This document shows positions 16,268-25,901 of a DNA stretch of 64,000 bases, piece by piece. The DNA comes from Nocardia sp. CY41. Lineage in GTDB: Bacteria; Actinomycetota; Actinomycetes; Mycobacteriales; Mycobacteriaceae. The notes beneath the pieces were generated by a model. It ran no database searches, had not been told where the DNA came from, and saw only the letters and a program-made list of their open reading frames with translations. A program made the position numbers and the translations under genes. The DNA is taken from contig NZ_VUOS01000032.1 in NCBI RefSeq assembly GCF_009829325.1, forward strand, positions 1 to 64,000. The letters run 5' to 3'. How positions within the stretch are numbered: position 1 is the stretch's first letter; each line of letters begins with the position of its first letter.

Positions 16268-18106
16268 ATGACGTTCCTCCGGGAATCCGAGGAACTTCCC
16301 GATCTCAGCAAGATCGAGCACCGGGCATCCTCGGTTGCCCAGATGCTTGTCGACCGCATCACCGCGACTCCGGACGCGGAGGCATTCCGATTCCCTGACA
16401 GCGAGCGCTGGGCCAGCGTGTCCTGGAAGCAGTTCGGTGACCGCGTCGACATCCTCGCCGCAGGGCTGATCGCATTGGGAATCCAAGCCGAGGACCGGGT
16501 CGCCCTCGTGTCGTCCACGCGGTACGAATGGGTGCTCGCCGACTTCGCCGTGATGTGCGCCGGTGCGGCCACCACCACCGTGTACCCCACCACCAACGCC
16601 CCCGGCGTCGCGTTCATCGTCGCCAACTCGGGCAGCCGTGTCGTCGTCGCCGAGGATCAGGCCCAAGTGGACAAACTGATCGAGCACCGCGCCGAGTTGC
16701 CCGACGTACGACAGGTGGTGATCTTCGACGGCGAGGGCGACGGAAACTGGGTGATCACTCTCTACGACCTCGAAGAGCGCGGACGCGCACTGCTCGCCGA
16801 ATCGCCCGACGCGGTGGCCGACCGCATCCGCGGCATCCGGCCCGAGCACCTGGGCAGCATCATGTACACCTCTGGGACGACCGGCACCCCGAAGGGGGTA
16901 AGGCTGCCGCATTCGGCATGGACCTACAGCGCCGCAGCAATCGACGCGCTGCATGTTCTGGGCCCCGACGATCTGAACTTCTTGTGGCTGCCGCTGTCCC
17001 ACGCGTTCGGCAAAGTGATGCTCGCGCTGTCACCGCTGATCGGCTATCCCACGGCGATCGACGGCCGGGTGGAGAAGATAGTGGACAACCTCACGATCCT
17101 GCACCCCACCATCGTGGCGGCCGCCCCGCGCATCTTCGAGAAGGCGCATGCCCGTATCGAGGGCATAGTGGCCGAAGAAGGCGGGATCAAGAAGAAGCTC
17201 TTCGACTGGGCCGTCGGCGTCGGCTTGAAAGTCTCGCGCGCGAGACAGGCCGGCAAGGAACCGTCGTCGCTGATTTCACTGCAGCACAAAGTCGCCGACA
17301 AGCTGGTGCTTTCCAAGGTCCGTGCACGCTTCGGTGGTCGGCTACGGTACTTCGTTTCGGCAGCGGCCCCCTTGGATCGCGATGTCGCGCAATGGTTCGA
17401 CGCGATCGGCATCATCGTGCTCGAAGGTTACGGCCTGACCGAGACCGCGGCCGCCTCGTTCATCAACCGCCCGGAGGCATACCGGTTCGGAACGGTGGGC
17501 AAGCCGTTCCCCGGCACGGAGGTGAAGATCGCCGAGGACGGCGAGATTCTGCTCAGAAGCCCGGGTGTGATGAGCGGCTATCATGACCGCCCCGACGCCA
17601 CCACCGAGACTTTCGACGCGTACGGCTGGTTCCGCACCGGCGACATCGGCGAGATCGACGCAGACGGCTTCCTGCATATCACCGACCGCAAGAAGGACTT
17701 GTTCAAGACCTCGCAGGGCAAGTACGTCGCGCCCTCCGCGATTGCCGCCACATTCAAGGGATTATGCCCGTACGCGGCGGAATTCATCGTCTACGGAGAG
17801 ACCCGGCCCTATTGCGTCGCGCTGGTCGGCCTGGACGCCCAGAGCATCACCGAATGGGCCGGCAAGCACGGCCTGGCGGACAAACCGCTCGCCGACATCG
17901 CGCGGGACGAGAAGACCCACGACATGATCGCCGGCTACGTCGACCATCTGAACACCCAACTCAATCGCTGGGAACAGATCAAGAAATTCGACATCATCGA
18001 TCACGAACTGTCTGTCGAGGCAGGCGATCTCACACCGAGCATGAAACTGCGCCGCAAGATAGTCATCGACAATCTAGCCGCCGGCATCGACGCCCTCTAT
18101 CGCTGA
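16268..18106 (+). CDS. Long-chain fatty-acid-CoA ligase (FadD15/ACSL-like)
   Basis: A 612-residue AMP-forming acyl-CoA synthetase that activates fatty acids through acyl-AMP. Motifs present: the P-loop YTSGTTGTPKGV near residue 200, an adenine-site YGLTE, GWFRTGDIGE, DRKKDLFKTSQGKY and the C-terminal catalytic-lysine region LTPSMKLRRK. The FKTSQGKYVAP segment marks the long-chain ACSL/FadD15 group. The ATG at 16268 is preferred to the GTG one codon earlier; neither has a strong ribosome site. It lies behind the USP-GNAT gene and ends at a hairpin. In this island it could feed acyl-CoA to the two WS/DGAT enzymes. Its terminal lysine is a plausible target of the upstream acetyltransferase. Confidence 0.93.
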   Translation: MTFLRESEELPDLSKIEHRASSVAQMLVDRITATPDAEAFRFPDSERWASVSWKQFGDRVDILAAGLIALGIQAEDRVALVSSTRYEWVLADFAVMCAGAATTTVYPTTNAPGVAFIVANSGSRVVVAEDQAQVDKLIEHRAELPDVRQVVIFDGEGDGNWVITLYDLEERGRALLAESPDAVADRIRGIRPEHLGSIMYTSGTTGTPKGVRLPHSAWTYSAAAIDALHVLGPDDLNFLWLPLSHAFGKVMLALSPLIGYPTAIDGRVEKIVDNLTILHPTIVAAAPRIFEKAHARIEGIVAEEGGIKKKLFDWAVGVGLKVSRARQAGKEPSSLISLQHKVADKLVLSKVRARFGGRLRYFVSAAAPLDRDVAQWFDAIGIIVLEGYGLTETAAASFINRPEAYRFGTVGKPFPGTEVKIAEDGEILLRSPGVMSGYHDRPDATTETFDAYGWFRTGDIGEIDADGFLHITDRKKDLFKTSQGKYVAPSAIAATFKGLCPYAAEFIVYGETRPYCVALVGLDAQSITEWAGKHGLADKPLADIARDEKTHDMIAGYVDHLNTQLNRWEQIKKFDIIDHELSVEAGDLTPSMKLRRKIVIDNLAAGIDALYR

Positions 18107-18131
18107 AGTCGATCGCTGACCGTCACTTCGA

Positions 18132-18160
18132 ATGTCGACCGCGCGGGGCGCGGTCGACAT
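18132..18160 (+). terminator. Hairpin terminator after the FadD gene
   Basis: Perfect 12-bp arms ATGTCGACCGCG and CGCGGTCGACAT with a 5-nt loop begin 25 bp after the ligase stop. There is no T-run afterwards. The rest of the gap to the next ATG (18161-18494) holds no gene I can support. Confidence 0.7.
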
Positions 18161-18494
18161 ATAGCGACGTCTTCGATAGATCCGTCGGCACATCCTCCAG
18201 TTGCCCTGAGCGCGACACCGGATCAGCGCCGCCTTACTGCGCGATGGCCCCGACACTCTCACGCAAGACAAAGGTCACCGCCGGTCGGCCCGTTGTGCCC
18301 TATCCCGCTCGGTTACTCGCCGGGTTCGCTGAGCGTTACCGAGTCCTGCAACTTCGAGGGAGGGTGACTGTGTGTGAACGGTCGTTGAGTGCGGCGCGTT
18401 CCCGCGAGATGCGCTGCTCGATTGCCACCCCGGCACTCGGCAGCCGCTACCGGCCGAACAGATGGCTCCGACCGGCCGACCGCCAGCGGAATCC

Positions 18495-21400
18495 ATGATG
18501 TTGGGCGGCTATCTCGAGAGATTGCTGCGTGTCCCGGTACTCACGGTGAATGGGTTGCGGATCCCGACGGCCGCGGCCTGTGCACTGCGCGCCCCGGCAT
18601 CCGCTGCGAACGCGTTGCACACCGTGCTGTCGGAAGCCGTGGGTCACGCCCGCGTCGTATGGTCCGGCGACGACCGCGTACATGTCGCGGTGCACGGACC
18701 GGCGCCGGAACGGCTCGAGGCGTTCGCTGCGGACCTGACCGGGCGGGTCGGGCGCCTACCAGGGGTGGGCTGGGCACGTCTCGATGCCGGGTGCGGATCT
18801 CTCGTGGTTGCCAGGAGGTCTTCAGAGGCGTTCGACTCGGCCGCCATCGTCGCCGCGGTGGAGGAAGCGGAGACCGCCGCCGATGTCTCAGGGCCCTTCA
18901 CCGCGGCTGTGGCCACACATCCCACCGATCGGACCGCAGCGGCGTGGTACACCGTCGCGGCGGTCGCCGACGTGGCCGCGGTCGGCGTCGCCGCCCTCGG
19001 CGCACTGCTGCGCCTGCCCGGGCGCTCGACGCCGATCGAACTCGCGCCCGTCATCGCGTTCGTGCAGAACCAGGAGCGGCTGCGCGCCCCGCTGGAGCGG
19101 CGATTCGGGGTGACCGAAGTGGAGCTGGCCCTGGGCATCGCGGCCGCCACCGCCGGTGCCCTGGAGCGACAGCTACTCGGTCCGGTCGTCGACCTCGTCC
19201 ACCGGGTGCTGCTGCTGCGGCAGGAGCGTTCCCGCGCGCAGACCTTCGCGCAGCTGGAGCCGGTGCTGTACGCGACCGCCCCGCCGACCCAGCCGCTACC
19301 GAAGCACCGCGCGCCACGGCCGATCCCGCTGCCCCCGGGCCCGATCGAACGCTATGACGAGGGCGACTTGATGGCGACCATAGCGGCAGCAATGACCACC
19401 ATCCCGCTTTCTCATCAGGCGCAGGGTGCCATCGACGTGGTCAGCGCGGGGGTTGCCAAGGCCGCCCGACTCGGGCGCGAGGCATTCGCCGCCGGAGTGA
19501 CGGAGTACCTGGGTCGCTGCGACGTGCTCGTGGTGCGTCCGGAACCGCTGCGAATACTCGACCATGTCGACCGTCTGGTGATCGACATGGACCTGCTCGG
19601 TGACACGCCGCCGCCGAAGCCGGTGACCGGCCACGACATCGAGATCGTCCGGTACGAGCCCAAATCCGGACCCGAGGAAGATCCAACGGATCTCACCGAA
19701 GTCGTCGCGCGGCTGCAACGCGAAGGCCACGTCGTCGCGGTCGTCGCGGGCGCCGACAAGGCCGCGCTCGCCGCCGCGGACTGCGGCGTCGCGGTCGCGC
19801 CCTACCCGGAGCATCCGGTGCCATGGCATGCCGACCTCATCGCCGTCGACGGGCCCGCCGGCGTCGCGGCCGTGCTCGACGCCTGCCGGCTCGCCCGGGA
19901 CATCAGCCGGCACAGCGTACTGCTGGCGCTGGCCGGGTCGGCGGCGAGCGCGCTCGTCCTGCTCGGCGTCCCGGTGCCGCGGCGGCATCGGCGGGCATGG
20001 CCCGTCTCGCTAGGTGTCGACGCGGCGGCTCTTGTCGCTCTGGCACACGGGCGCCTGAGCGCGTTGCGGCTGGTCCCGCCGGCCCCGAAAGCGCAGGCGG
20101 AGGACGACTGGCATCGTGTCCCGCCCGCCGAGGTGCTCGCTCGTTTGGGGAGCAGCCCGGAAGGGTTGACCGCCGCCGAAGCGGGTGCCCGCCGCCCGCC
20201 GCCGGGTGCCGTACCGAGCGCGCCCCGGCAGTTGTTGGTTCATGTCGTCAACGAGCTGCGCAACCCGCTCACGCCGGTGCTCGCGGCGGGCGCCGCACTT
20301 TCGGTGGCGGTCGGGTCCATGCTCGACGCGGCCATGGTGGGCGCCGTCGTCTTCGCCGACGCCGGAATCGGCGCTCTGCAACAGCTGGGGGCCGACCGGG
20401 CCGTTGCCGCGCTCGACCGGGTAGCCGCCCAGCGGGTCCGGGTCCGCCGCGACGGGTCCGAGCGTGGCGTCCTCGCCGACGAACTGGTCGTCGGCGACAT
20501 CATTCGGCTCGGTCCTGGCGAAGGGGTGCCCGCCGACTGCCGCGTGCTCGAGGCCGAGGGCCTGGAGATCGATGAATCCGCGCTGACCGGCGAGTCACTG
20601 CCGGTGGCCAAGGTTCCCGCGCCGGTCGAAGCGGAGGCGCTGGCCGACCAGTCGTGCATGTTGTTCGCCGGCACCGCCGTCGCGACGGGGCGAGCCAGCG
20701 CGGTCGTGGTAGCGGTCGGGGCGGACACCGCCGCCGGACGGGCTGCCCGCGGCGTCACCTCACCGCACACCGGGGTGGAGATCCGCCTCGAGGCGTTGGC
20801 GGCGCGCGCCACACCGGTCGCACTCGGGGCGGGGGTCGTCACCATGCTCGCCAATCTCGCCCGGGGCGCCCCACTGGCCGAGACGCTGGCCGCCGGGGTG
20901 AGTCTCACGGTGGCGGCCGTCCCCGAGGGCCTGCCGATCCTCGCCACCGCCGCCCAGCTGGCCGGGGCAAGGCGGCTGGCCGAGCGGGGTGTGCTGGTCC
21001 GCCACAAGCGAGCGGTGGAGGCCCTCGGCCGGGTCGATGTGTTGTGTGTGGACAAGACCGGCACCCTTACTCATGGAATTCTGCGCGTCACCGCCGTGCA
21101 CGACGGACAGCTAGGTGCCGCTGCCGGTCAGCTCCCCGGCAGGCACCGGCGGATCCTCGCCACCGCCTATGCTGTGGCGGCGACCACCCTGCCGCGACGA
21201 CGTCGCCCGGGCAGCACCGATGACGCCATCGTCACCGCCGCGACGGCTGCGGGGCTCCCGGAGCCCCCGGCCGCACTGGCCGAGCTGACCTACGAGTCGG
21301 GCCGGGCTTACCACGCGGTCGTCGTCCCGGACGAGGACGGTGTACGACTGAGCGTCATCGGGGCTCCCGAGACGATCCTGAGCCGCTGCGCCCACCACGA

Positions 21401-22682
21401 ACACCCCACCGCAGGCCACGTCGAGGTGGACAGTGATCGCCGCAGCCAGCTCTACGGACTGGTCGAGGAACTGGCGGGAGACGGCGGCCGAGTGCTCGCC
21501 GTCGCCACCCGCCGGCACGGCGCGCCATCGGTGGCCGAGCTGTCCGAAGACGACGTCATGGGACTCACCCTGGCCGGGTTCTTGGTCCTCTCCGACCCGC
21601 CACGCGGCCACGCCGCGGACGCTCTGAATCGAATCACCCGCGCGGGTGTGCGGCCCGTGCTGATCAGCGGCGACCATCCTGCGACGGCCCGCTGGCTGGC
21701 CACCGAGGTCGGGCTGCCGTCCACGTCCGACGACAGCACCGGTGTCGTCACCGGCCCAGAGCTCGACCGCCTCGATGACGACGCGCTCGACGCACTGCTG
21801 CCCGGGGTGTCCGTCTGTGCCCGGGTCACGCCGGCCCACAAAGTCCGGCTGGTGGCTGCCTACCGCAGGGCTGGGCACTGTGTCGCCATGACCGGTGATG
21901 GTGTGAACGACGCGGCCGCGATCCGGCTCGCCGACGTCGGTATCGCCCTCGGCAGCGGCCGCAGTACCGAAGCAGCCCGCCACGCCGCCGACGTGGTGCT
22001 CGTCGCGGACCACATCGGCAGCATCGTCGACGCGCTCATCGAGGGCCGTGCCCTATGGGTGGCGGTCCGCGATGCGGTCGCCAACCTGCTCGGTCACAAC
22101 TACGGCGAGATCGCGGTGATCGGCGGCGTGAGTCTGCTGACCGGCAGGACCCCGCTCACCGCCCGCCAGCTGCTGCTGTGCAACTTGTTCACCGACACGA
22201 TCCCGGCGCTGGCCATCGCCATGCGCCCGGTGCCCCACCTCGATCCGGAGCATCTGCTCGCGGAGGGCCCGGACCGCTCGATCGGCCCACTGCTCACCGA
22301 ACGGATCACCGTGAACGGCGTCGCCACCGGTCTGGCAGGCGCGGGCGGCTACCTGGCTGCCCGCCTCACCGGTACCGCCGAGCGAGCTCGCACGGTCACC
22401 CTGCTGAGCATCGTCGGCGCGCAGTTGGGCGAGACCGCGGTGCTGCGACCGACCGACCCGGTCGTCGTCGGCGCGGCCGCCGTATCAGCGGCAGCGCTGC
22501 TCGGCATCGTCGAGACTCCAGGACTGAGTCAGTTGTTCGGATGCCGACCGGTAGGCCCCGTCGGCCTGCTCATCGCCGGCACCGCTGCTACGGCGGGCGC
22601 CGTCGGCACACTGCTGTTCGCGCCTGCGGTAGCGCGCCACCGCGACGAAGAGCATCCTCCTCGCGCAAGCGCCTCCGGGTGA
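18495..22682 (+). CDS. CtpI-like giant P-type ATPase
   Basis: A protein of about 1,395 residues. The C-terminal 800 residues are a complete P2-type ATPase: LTGESLPV in the actuator domain, PEGLPILATAAQLAG in M4, DKTGTLTH with Asp853, TGDGVNDAAAI in the hinge, then M5-M10. The N-terminal 550 residues are unusual: a heavy-metal-associated-like fold, several hydrophobic stretches and a region echoing a second, inactive hinge (VVAVVAGADKAALAAADCGVAV). This layout matches mycobacterial CtpI, whose ion is unknown. The M4 motif is canonical PEGL, unlike the ATPase at 11045. The ATG at 18495 (MMLGGYL, after AGCGGA) is preferred over the one at 18462, which lacks a ribosome site. Confidence 0.88.
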   Translation: MMLGGYLERLLRVPVLTVNGLRIPTAAACALRAPASAANALHTVLSEAVGHARVVWSGDDRVHVAVHGPAPERLEAFAADLTGRVGRLPGVGWARLDAGCGSLVVARRSSEAFDSAAIVAAVEEAETAADVSGPFTAAVATHPTDRTAAAWYTVAAVADVAAVGVAALGALLRLPGRSTPIELAPVIAFVQNQERLRAPLERRFGVTEVELALGIAAATAGALERQLLGPVVDLVHRVLLLRQERSRAQTFAQLEPVLYATAPPTQPLPKHRAPRPIPLPPGPIERYDEGDLMATIAAAMTTIPLSHQAQGAIDVVSAGVAKAARLGREAFAAGVTEYLGRCDVLVVRPEPLRILDHVDRLVIDMDLLGDTPPPKPVTGHDIEIVRYEPKSGPEEDPTDLTEVVARLQREGHVVAVVAGADKAALAAADCGVAVAPYPEHPVPWHADLIAVDGPAGVAAVLDACRLARDISRHSVLLALAGSAASALVLLGVPVPRRHRRAWPVSLGVDAAALVALAHGRLSALRLVPPAPKAQAEDDWHRVPPAEVLARLGSSPEGLTAAEAGARRPPPGAVPSAPRQLLVHVVNELRNPLTPVLAAGAALSVAVGSMLDAAMVGAVVFADAGIGALQQLGADRAVAALDRVAAQRVRVRRDGSERGVLADELVVGDIIRLGPGEGVPADCRVLEAEGLEIDESALTGESLPVAKVPAPVEAEALADQSCMLFAGTAVATGRASAVVVAVGADTAAGRAARGVTSPHTGVEIRLEALAARATPVALGAGVVTMLANLARGAPLAETLAAGVSLTVAAVPEGLPILATAAQLAGARRLAERGVLVRHKRAVEALGRVDVLCVDKTGTLTHGILRVTAVHDGQLGAAAGQLPGRHRRILATAYAVAATTLPRRRRPGSTDDAIVTAATAAGLPEPPAALAELTYESGRAYHAVVVPDEDGVRLSVIGAPETILSRCAHHEHPTAGHVEVDSDRRSQLYGLVEELAGDGGRVLAVATRRHGAPSVAELSEDDVMGLTLAGFLVLSDPPRGHAADALNRITRAGVRPVLISGDHPATARWLATEVGLPSTSDDSTGVVTGPELDRLDDDALDALLPGVSVCARVTPAHKVRLVAAYRRAGHCVAMTGDGVNDAAAIRLADVGIALGSGRSTEAARHAADVVLVADHIGSIVDALIEGRALWVAVRDAVANLLGHNYGEIAVIGGVSLLTGRTPLTARQLLLCNLFTDTIPALAIAMRPVPHLDPEHLLAEGPDRSIGPLLTERITVNGVATGLAGAGGYLAARLTGTAERARTVTLLSIVGAQLGETAVLRPTDPVVVGAAAVSAAALLGIVETPGLSQLFGCRPVGPVGLLIAGTAATAGAVGTLLFAPAVARHRDEEHPPRASASG

Positions 22683-22691
22683 CGTCCGCCA

Positions 22692-23669
22692 TCAGGTCAC
22701 GACGAGTGCGGTCACTCCTAGGTATATGAGGATCGAAAGGAGGTCTTGGACCACGGTTGCCAATGGTCCGGAGCCGAAGGCCGGATCGATCTTCAGTTTC
22801 GCCATCGTCCACGGCAGACCCATCGCCACGACCGCGGCGACCGAGCACGCGGCCAGTAGGGAGATCGCCACCGCCAGCGACACGTCCGGTGCACCCCAGA
22901 ACATCAACGTGAGCGGGTAGGAGACGACGGCGATCAGCAGCCCGATGAGCAGGCCGGTGACGGACTCACGGTGGACGATGCCACGGATGCCGACACCGAC
23001 CGCAAGGCCGCGGATCACCAGCGCCTCGGTCTGGGTGCCGACCGCGTCGGCCAGATAGACCACGCCGGGGACGAAGAAGGCGACAAGGACCTCGCGCTCC
23101 AGTTCGGCGTGAAAGATATCCATGACTCCCGCGGCAAGCATCGCGCCGACGAGCCCCACCAGCAGCCACGGCAAGCGGTGCCACAGTCGGCGGGCGATCG
23201 GTTCGACGGTCGCGGTCCGGGCGCCGGTCGCGGATTTCAGATATCCGGAGAGCCGGGCGACATCCTCGTCGTGTTCCTGCAACAGCACCGTCAACAGCCG
23301 CCGCGGTGGAATAAGACCGAGCCATCGGCCATCGGCATCGACGACCGCGAGCCCCGGTTCCTCATGCCGCAACGCCTCCCACACCGCCGCCTCCTGGTCC
23401 TTGTGCCCGGCGATCGTCGGCGGATCGGGGTCCATCACGGCACCGACGGCCGTCCCGGTGGGTGCCGCGAGCAGATTCTCGATCGTGATCAGACCGGCCA
23501 GCCGAGTACCGTCACACACCGCTATCACGGCCGCGCTGGCAAATCGGCCACCGCGCATACGGGTTAGGACATCGTCGGCCATTTCCCCGGGATCGGCGAT
23601 CGGCACGTCACGGGTGGCATGAGCCGCCGCCGTTTCGAACAGCTCCACGCTTCGCACAGTCGGTTCCAC
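22692..23669 (-). CDS. Short MgtE-type magnesium channel: CBS pair plus membrane domain
   Basis: About 325 residues. The N-terminal part is a CBS pair (MADDVLTRMRGGRFASAAVI; LAVVDADGRWLGLIPPRRLL). The C-terminal part is an MgtE membrane domain with about five helices, including the pore-associated GTQTEALVIRGLAVG and the late PLATVVQDLLSILIYL whose Asp aligns with the ion-binding pore residue. The superhelical MgtE_N domain of typical 450-residue MgtE is missing. The frame is open for 114 more codons upstream, but that part has unlikely composition, so I start at the GTG at 23669; this start is uncertain. It ends 9 bp from the tail of the CtpI-like gene, converging with it. Its role would be Mg2+ uptake gated by nucleotide or Mg2+. 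Confidence 0.82.
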   Translation of the reverse strand: MEPTVRSVELFETAAAHATRDVPIADPGEMADDVLTRMRGGRFASAAVIAVCDGTRLAGLITIENLLAAPTGTAVGAVMDPDPPTIAGHKDQEAAVWEALRHEEPGLAVVDADGRWLGLIPPRRLLTVLLQEHDEDVARLSGYLKSATGARTATVEPIARRLWHRLPWLLVGLVGAMLAAGVMDIFHAELEREVLVAFFVPGVVYLADAVGTQTEALVIRGLAVGVGIRGIVHRESVTGLLIGLLIAVVSYPLTLMFWGAPDVSLAVAISLLAACSVAAVVAMGLPWTMAKLKIDPAFGSGPLATVVQDLLSILIYLGVTALVVT

Positions 23670-23957
23670 GGCCGGAAAGTAGTCCGATCCGCCGGGAAGC
23701 GCCAGTGTTCCGAACAGGCCGCGCGCCGTTCGGTCGCGCGTGCCGAACCGTCTGTGACTCGCCGGCGGATTCAGCGGGGTGCGCCGGTTCGCTGCCGAAC
23801 AGCCATCTCGCCGGTATCCGTGCCGAGGGAGCATCCGAAGCGGCAGCGCCTTACATGCTGCCCTCATCGCGAGGCCGGACCGGCTGAGCGCGGAACAGCG
23901 CGAAGCGCTCGAGAAGTGAGTTGCCAATAAGTTGCCGGGAACTGGCGCGGACAGGAC

Positions 23958-24469
23958 GTGAGGAACCGGAACGATCCGTCCCGAGGACCTGCCGCCGATC
24001 CCCCGGGGCACGAGATCCCGCTCGGCGACGCGATCGCCGATCTGGTGTTCGCGGTGGCCGTGTCGGATCGCTGTGCTTCTTCCCGGCGCTGGCGCCGTCC
24101 TTCCTCGCCGAGACCGCCGCCGGTCTGGATCCCGGCGTGGCCGAGCGGCTGTTGCCCATGGTGGTCGTCGTCGCTGTGCTGTGGGTGATCGTCGCTATCG
24201 CACAACTTCTCGCGCGTGCCTGGACGGTGCCGGTCGCCGCGCTGTCGATCGCCGCCGATCTGCTCGCCGTCGCCACGGCCGCCGCGGTCCTGGTCCACCG
24301 GCCCTACTTCACGGCGGAGTTCGTCTCCGGCCTGGAGGAAGGCAATGACGGTGATCTGGGCAGGGCTGTCGAGATCGGCCTCGGGATCAGCGCCATCGCG
24401 GTGATGCTCGTCTGTGCCGCCGGAATCGTCACCACCGCACGCAGATACCTCGCCCATCGCCGGGAATGA
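23958..24469 (+). pseudogene. Small membrane protein, probably frameshifted near its N-terminus
   Basis: The ATG at 23958 opens MRNRNDPSRG, continues to GDAIADLVFAVAV and then runs out of hydrophobic sequence. A different frame picks up at about 24064 with LCFFPALAPSFLAETAAGLDP and stays open to 24469 with three further helices. Joining both frames gives a coherent protein of about 170 residues with four helices, so one base has probably been lost or gained near 24060. A shorter product from the second frame alone cannot be excluded. I do not recognise the family. It faces the WS/DGAT gene at 24513. Confidence 0.6.
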
Positions 24470-24512
24470 GCCCGAGGCGCGACAGTTATCGGGGGATCAG
24501 GAGGACCGGCGG

Positions 24513-25901
24513 TTACCCCTCGGCGCCCTCGAGCATCCGCCGCACAGCGGTCGGGATCGTCTGGGCGAGGAGGGCGATGTCGGGCGCGCCGTCGTAATCG
24601 CCGGTGATGCCGAAGCTCAGCGTGCCGTGATAGCTGAGCATGGCGATGCCGATGCGCAGGCGCATCGCGATCGGGGCGAACGGGAACACCTCGAGCACAT
24701 CGGCGCCGAACATGCGTTGTGTCCGTGTCGGTCCCGGCACATTGGTGACCAACGCGGCGATACCGTGCTGCGGGTAGCGCAGTGCCGTTCGCACCGCCCA
24801 CGCCACCGGCGCGAACGGCACGAGCCCGGCGAGGGTGACGAGCGTCTGGCCGGCACCGGACTCTCCACCGTGCTTGAGCTTGCCCATCTGCTCGCACACC
24901 ACATTCAACTGGTCCACCGGATCGTCGAGATCGACCGGCAGGACCGGCAACATCAGCGAGACGCGGTTGTCCAACCGTCCGGAGGCCCGCGCCGACCGCG
25001 TGGAGACAGGAGTGAGCACCCGCACCGTGTCCGGCCCGGGTTGCTCGCCGCGCGCCAGGAGGACGGCGCGTAACGCCGTGGTGACCGCCGCGAGCGCGAC
25101 ATCGTTGATAGTGCCGCCGAATACCTCGCGTACGCGGTTGATCTCGTCGAGCCGGACGCGGGCGACCGTGTAGCGGCGTTGCCGGCCGATCGGGCCGTTC
25201 AGCGAGGAGCCTCGGCGCGGGTCGAGCACGTTCCAGATCAACGGCGCCATGCCGCGCGCCGTGCGGACCAGCGCGCGGGGAGCCCGCACCAGCAGCGCGG
25301 GGGCCCGCAACGGCAACTCGAGTCCGCCGCGTAGCAGACGCTGCCAGTCCGCCGCCGCGCCTTCGCCTTCGCCTTCGCTGGAGAGCATGTCGTCGGCGCC
25401 CTGCTCGCCAGGCGTGGCGTCGGCGTCCTCGGTGGTTGGGTCACAGAGGCGGCGCAGCAGGGAGATCCCGGAGACGCCGTCGACCATGCTGTGGTGGGCG
25501 GACAGGATCACCGCCCATCGGTCGCCCTGGAGCTGCTCGACGATGGTGAGGTGCCACAGCGGGTGATCGCGGTCCAGCCGACGTTCCAGCGTCGCGCCCA
25601 CCAGCTCCCACAAGGCCGCTTCGTCCCGCGGTCGGGGCAGCGCCGCCCACATGAGGTGGTGCCCCAAATCGAAATCGTCATCGATCACCCAGGTCGGCGC
25701 GGTGACATCCCAGGGGCCGCGCCGCACCTTCTGCCGCATCCGGGTTTTAGACTCGATGCGGTCCGCGAGCCGGCGCACCAATTCCGCGCGATCGCCCGGT
25801 TCGCCCGCGAGGATCGCCACCGCGCCGATGCCGGCGCTCACGTGCTGGTCGGTGTCCTCGAGTTCGAGGAACCCCGCGTCGAGGCGGCCGAGTTCGCTCA
25901 T
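24513..25901 (-). CDS. Second wax ester synthase/diacylglycerol acyltransferase
   Basis: A 462-residue WS/DGAT enzyme. The start MSELGRLDAGFLELED is the classical family opening. The active site is HHSMVDG near residue 135, followed by a family-typical FGGTINDVALAAVTTALR and TNVPGPTRTQRMFGADV. It should make triacylglycerol or wax ester from acyl-CoA at the membrane. Its ATG overlaps the TGA of the upstream membrane-protein gene (ATGA at 25901-25898), so the two are co-translated, suggesting that the membrane protein assists or anchors it. It is clearly diverged from the WS/DGAT at 8739, so this is not a recent copy. Confidence 0.95.
   Translation of the reverse strand: MSELGRLDAGFLELEDTDQHVSAGIGAVAILAGEPGDRAELVRRLADRIESKTRMRQKVRRGPWDVTAPTWVIDDDFDLGHHLMWAALPRPRDEAALWELVGATLERRLDRDHPLWHLTIVEQLQGDRWAVILSAHHSMVDGVSGISLLRRLCDPTTEDADATPGEQGADDMLSSEGEGEGAAADWQRLLRGGLELPLRAPALLVRAPRALVRTARGMAPLIWNVLDPRRGSSLNGPIGRQRRYTVARVRLDEINRVREVFGGTINDVALAAVTTALRAVLLARGEQPGPDTVRVLTPVSTRSARASGRLDNRVSLMLPVLPVDLDDPVDQLNVVCEQMGKLKHGGESGAGQTLVTLAGLVPFAPVAWAVRTALRYPQHGIAALVTNVPGPTRTQRMFGADVLEVFPFAPIAMRLRIGIAMLSYHGTLSFGITGDYDGAPDIALLAQTIPTAVRRMLEGAEG

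Noticed and set aside
14596..16626. 676-codon open frame opposite the USP-GNAT gene
   Set aside because: Shadow of a gene with clear USP and GNAT motifs; no domain is recognisable in the antisense translation.
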